DNA of 7,367 nucleotides from an uncultured Bacteroidota bacterium (GTDB taxonomy: Bacteria > Bacteroidota > Bacteroidia > Bacteroidales > SZUA-534): NCBI GenBank assembly GCA_937899145.1, contig CALBPW010000110.1, forward strand, positions 1 to 7,367. The letters run 5' to 3'. A program made the position numbers and the translations under genes. Below, piece by piece: positions 6,493 to 7,367 of the stretch. Numbering within the stretch: the first letter of the stretch is position 1; the number at the start of each line of letters is the position of its first letter. The notes under the pieces are model-generated. The model was not told the origin of the DNA and did no database searches. It was given only the letters and a program-made list of their open reading frames with translations.

Positions 6493-7367
6493 ATGGCTAC
6501 AGAGTATTTTCCACAAATCGGAAAAATTAAATTCGAAGGCAAAGATTCGAAAAATCCAATGGCATTCCACTACTACGATGCCGAGAAAGTAATCATGGGC
6601 AAACCAATGAAAGATTGGTTGCGTTTTGCAATGGCTTGGTGGCACACTTTGTGCGCTGACGGTAGCGACCAATTTGGCGGCGGCACCAAATCGTTCCCTT
6701 GGAATCAAGGCGCAGACGCAGTTACCATCGCTAAACAAAAAGCTGACGCTGGTTTCGAAATCATGGAGAAACTTGGTTTCCCATACTTCTGCTTCCACGA
6801 TGTTGACCTTGTCTCTGAAGGCTCATCAGTTGAAGAGTACGAAGCTAACTTGAAGGCTATTGTCGCTTACCTGAAAGAGAAAATGGCTAAAACAGGCATC
6901 AAACTTTTGTGGTCAACAGCCAACGTATTCGGCAACAAACGTTACATGAATGGCGCTTCAACAAACCCTGATTTTGACGTTGTTGCCCGCGCTATCGTTC
7001 AAATCAAAAACGCAATCGACGCCGGTATCGAACTTGGTGCTGAAAACTACGTATTCTGGGGCGGTCGCGAGGGTTATATGAGCCTTCTGAACACCGACCA
7101 AAAACGTGAAAAAGAGCACATGGCAACAATGTTGACAATGGCCCGCGACTATGCACGCAAAAAAGGCTTCAAAGGCACATTCCTTATCGAACCAAAACCA
7201 ATGGAACCTTCAAAACATCAATATGATGTTGATACTGAAACAGTTATCGGTTTCTTGAAAGCTCACAATCTTGATAAAGACTTCAAAGTAAATATCGAAG
7301 TTAACCACGCTACATTGGCTGGTCACACATTTGAGCACGAACTTGCTTGCGCTGTTGACGCTGGTAT
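6493..7367 (+). CDS. xylA: Xylose isomerase, class II (3' end cut by window)
   Basis: This TIM-barrel metalloenzyme interconverts D-xylose and D-xylulose, giving the substrate for the upstream kinase. The frame is open from ATG 6493 to the window end (291 codons), about two-thirds of the roughly 437 residues usual for class II enzymes. Seen in order are [19 protein letters not shown], the catalytic FHDVD (H102, D105), [28 protein letters not shown] (W189), LIEPKP with metal ligand E233 and K235, and [12 protein letters not shown] with E269 and H272. The remaining metal-binding aspartates lie beyond the end. The sequence resembles Bacteroides enzymes and the related anaerobic-fungus enzyme. 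Codon choice is rich in GCT, GGT, CTT and GAC compared with xylB, suggesting high expression. The leader (6464-6492) is almost pure A/T with no Shine-Dalgarno sequence. Confidence 0.96.
   Translation, partial: MATEYFPQIGKIKFEGKDSKNPMAFHYYDAEKVIMGKPMKDWLRFAMAWWHTLCADGSDQFGGGTKSFPWNQGADAVTIAKQKADAGFEIMEKLGFPYFCFHDVDLVSEGSSVEEYEANLKAIVAYLKEKMAKTGIKLLWSTANVFGNKRYMNGASTNPDFDVVARAIVQIKNAIDAGIELGAENYVFWGGREGYMSLLNTDQKREKEHMATMLTMARDYARKKGFKGTFLIEPKPMEPSKHQYDVDTETVIGFLKAHNLDKDFKVNIEVNHATLAGHTFEHELACAVDAG

Overview
The window looks like the end of a contig from a draft Illumina assembly of a Bacteroidetes genome, most likely Bacteroidales. Four things point there: a type IX secretion (T9SS) C-terminal sorting domain, a Bacteroides-type class II xylose isomerase next to xylulokinase, a Bacteroidetes-style TAnnTTTG promoter element, and start codons without Shine-Dalgarno sequences, preceded by A/T-rich or G-poor leaders. 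A T9SS substrate argues against many human-gut Bacteroides and fits environmental, rumen or other anaerobic Bacteroidales, but genus cannot be read from this window. All recognisable genes lie on the + strand.

Bases 1-40 are not genomic. They are a six-base index plus the Illumina TruSeq index-primer/adapter sequence, fused to the insert at base 41. From there to 1844 runs the 3' part of a large secreted surface protein: an unrecognised N-terminal stretch, five divergent InlB-B-like beta repeats, a short VPDTLP tandem-repeat linker and a T9SS type A sorting domain. A strong hairpin (1853-1892) separates it from the next block.

The middle block (1952-4673) is a three-gene cassette: an ABC-2 type ATPase, a six-helix membrane permease, and a membrane-anchored protein resembling the DUF4857 family. 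They are probably co-transcribed and form one envelope-associated ABC system of unknown substrate. The ATPase has two unusual catalytic-motif residues. This is the least understood part of the window.

The last block is the D-xylose catabolic operon. A 263-bp intergenic region holds a perfect TAACTTTG -7 element and a 12-bp palindrome just upstream of it. It is followed by xylB (xylulokinase, complete) and xylA (xylose isomerase, cut by the window end after 291 codons). XylA converts D-xylose to D-xylulose, and XylB phosphorylates that to xylulose 5-phosphate for the pentose phosphate pathway. A xylose transporter often follows in this group and may lie beyond the end.

I did not find a clearly new system, RNA gene, CRISPR array or mobile element. 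The best leads are the ABC/permease/DUF4857-like cassette and the candidate operator at the xyl promoter.
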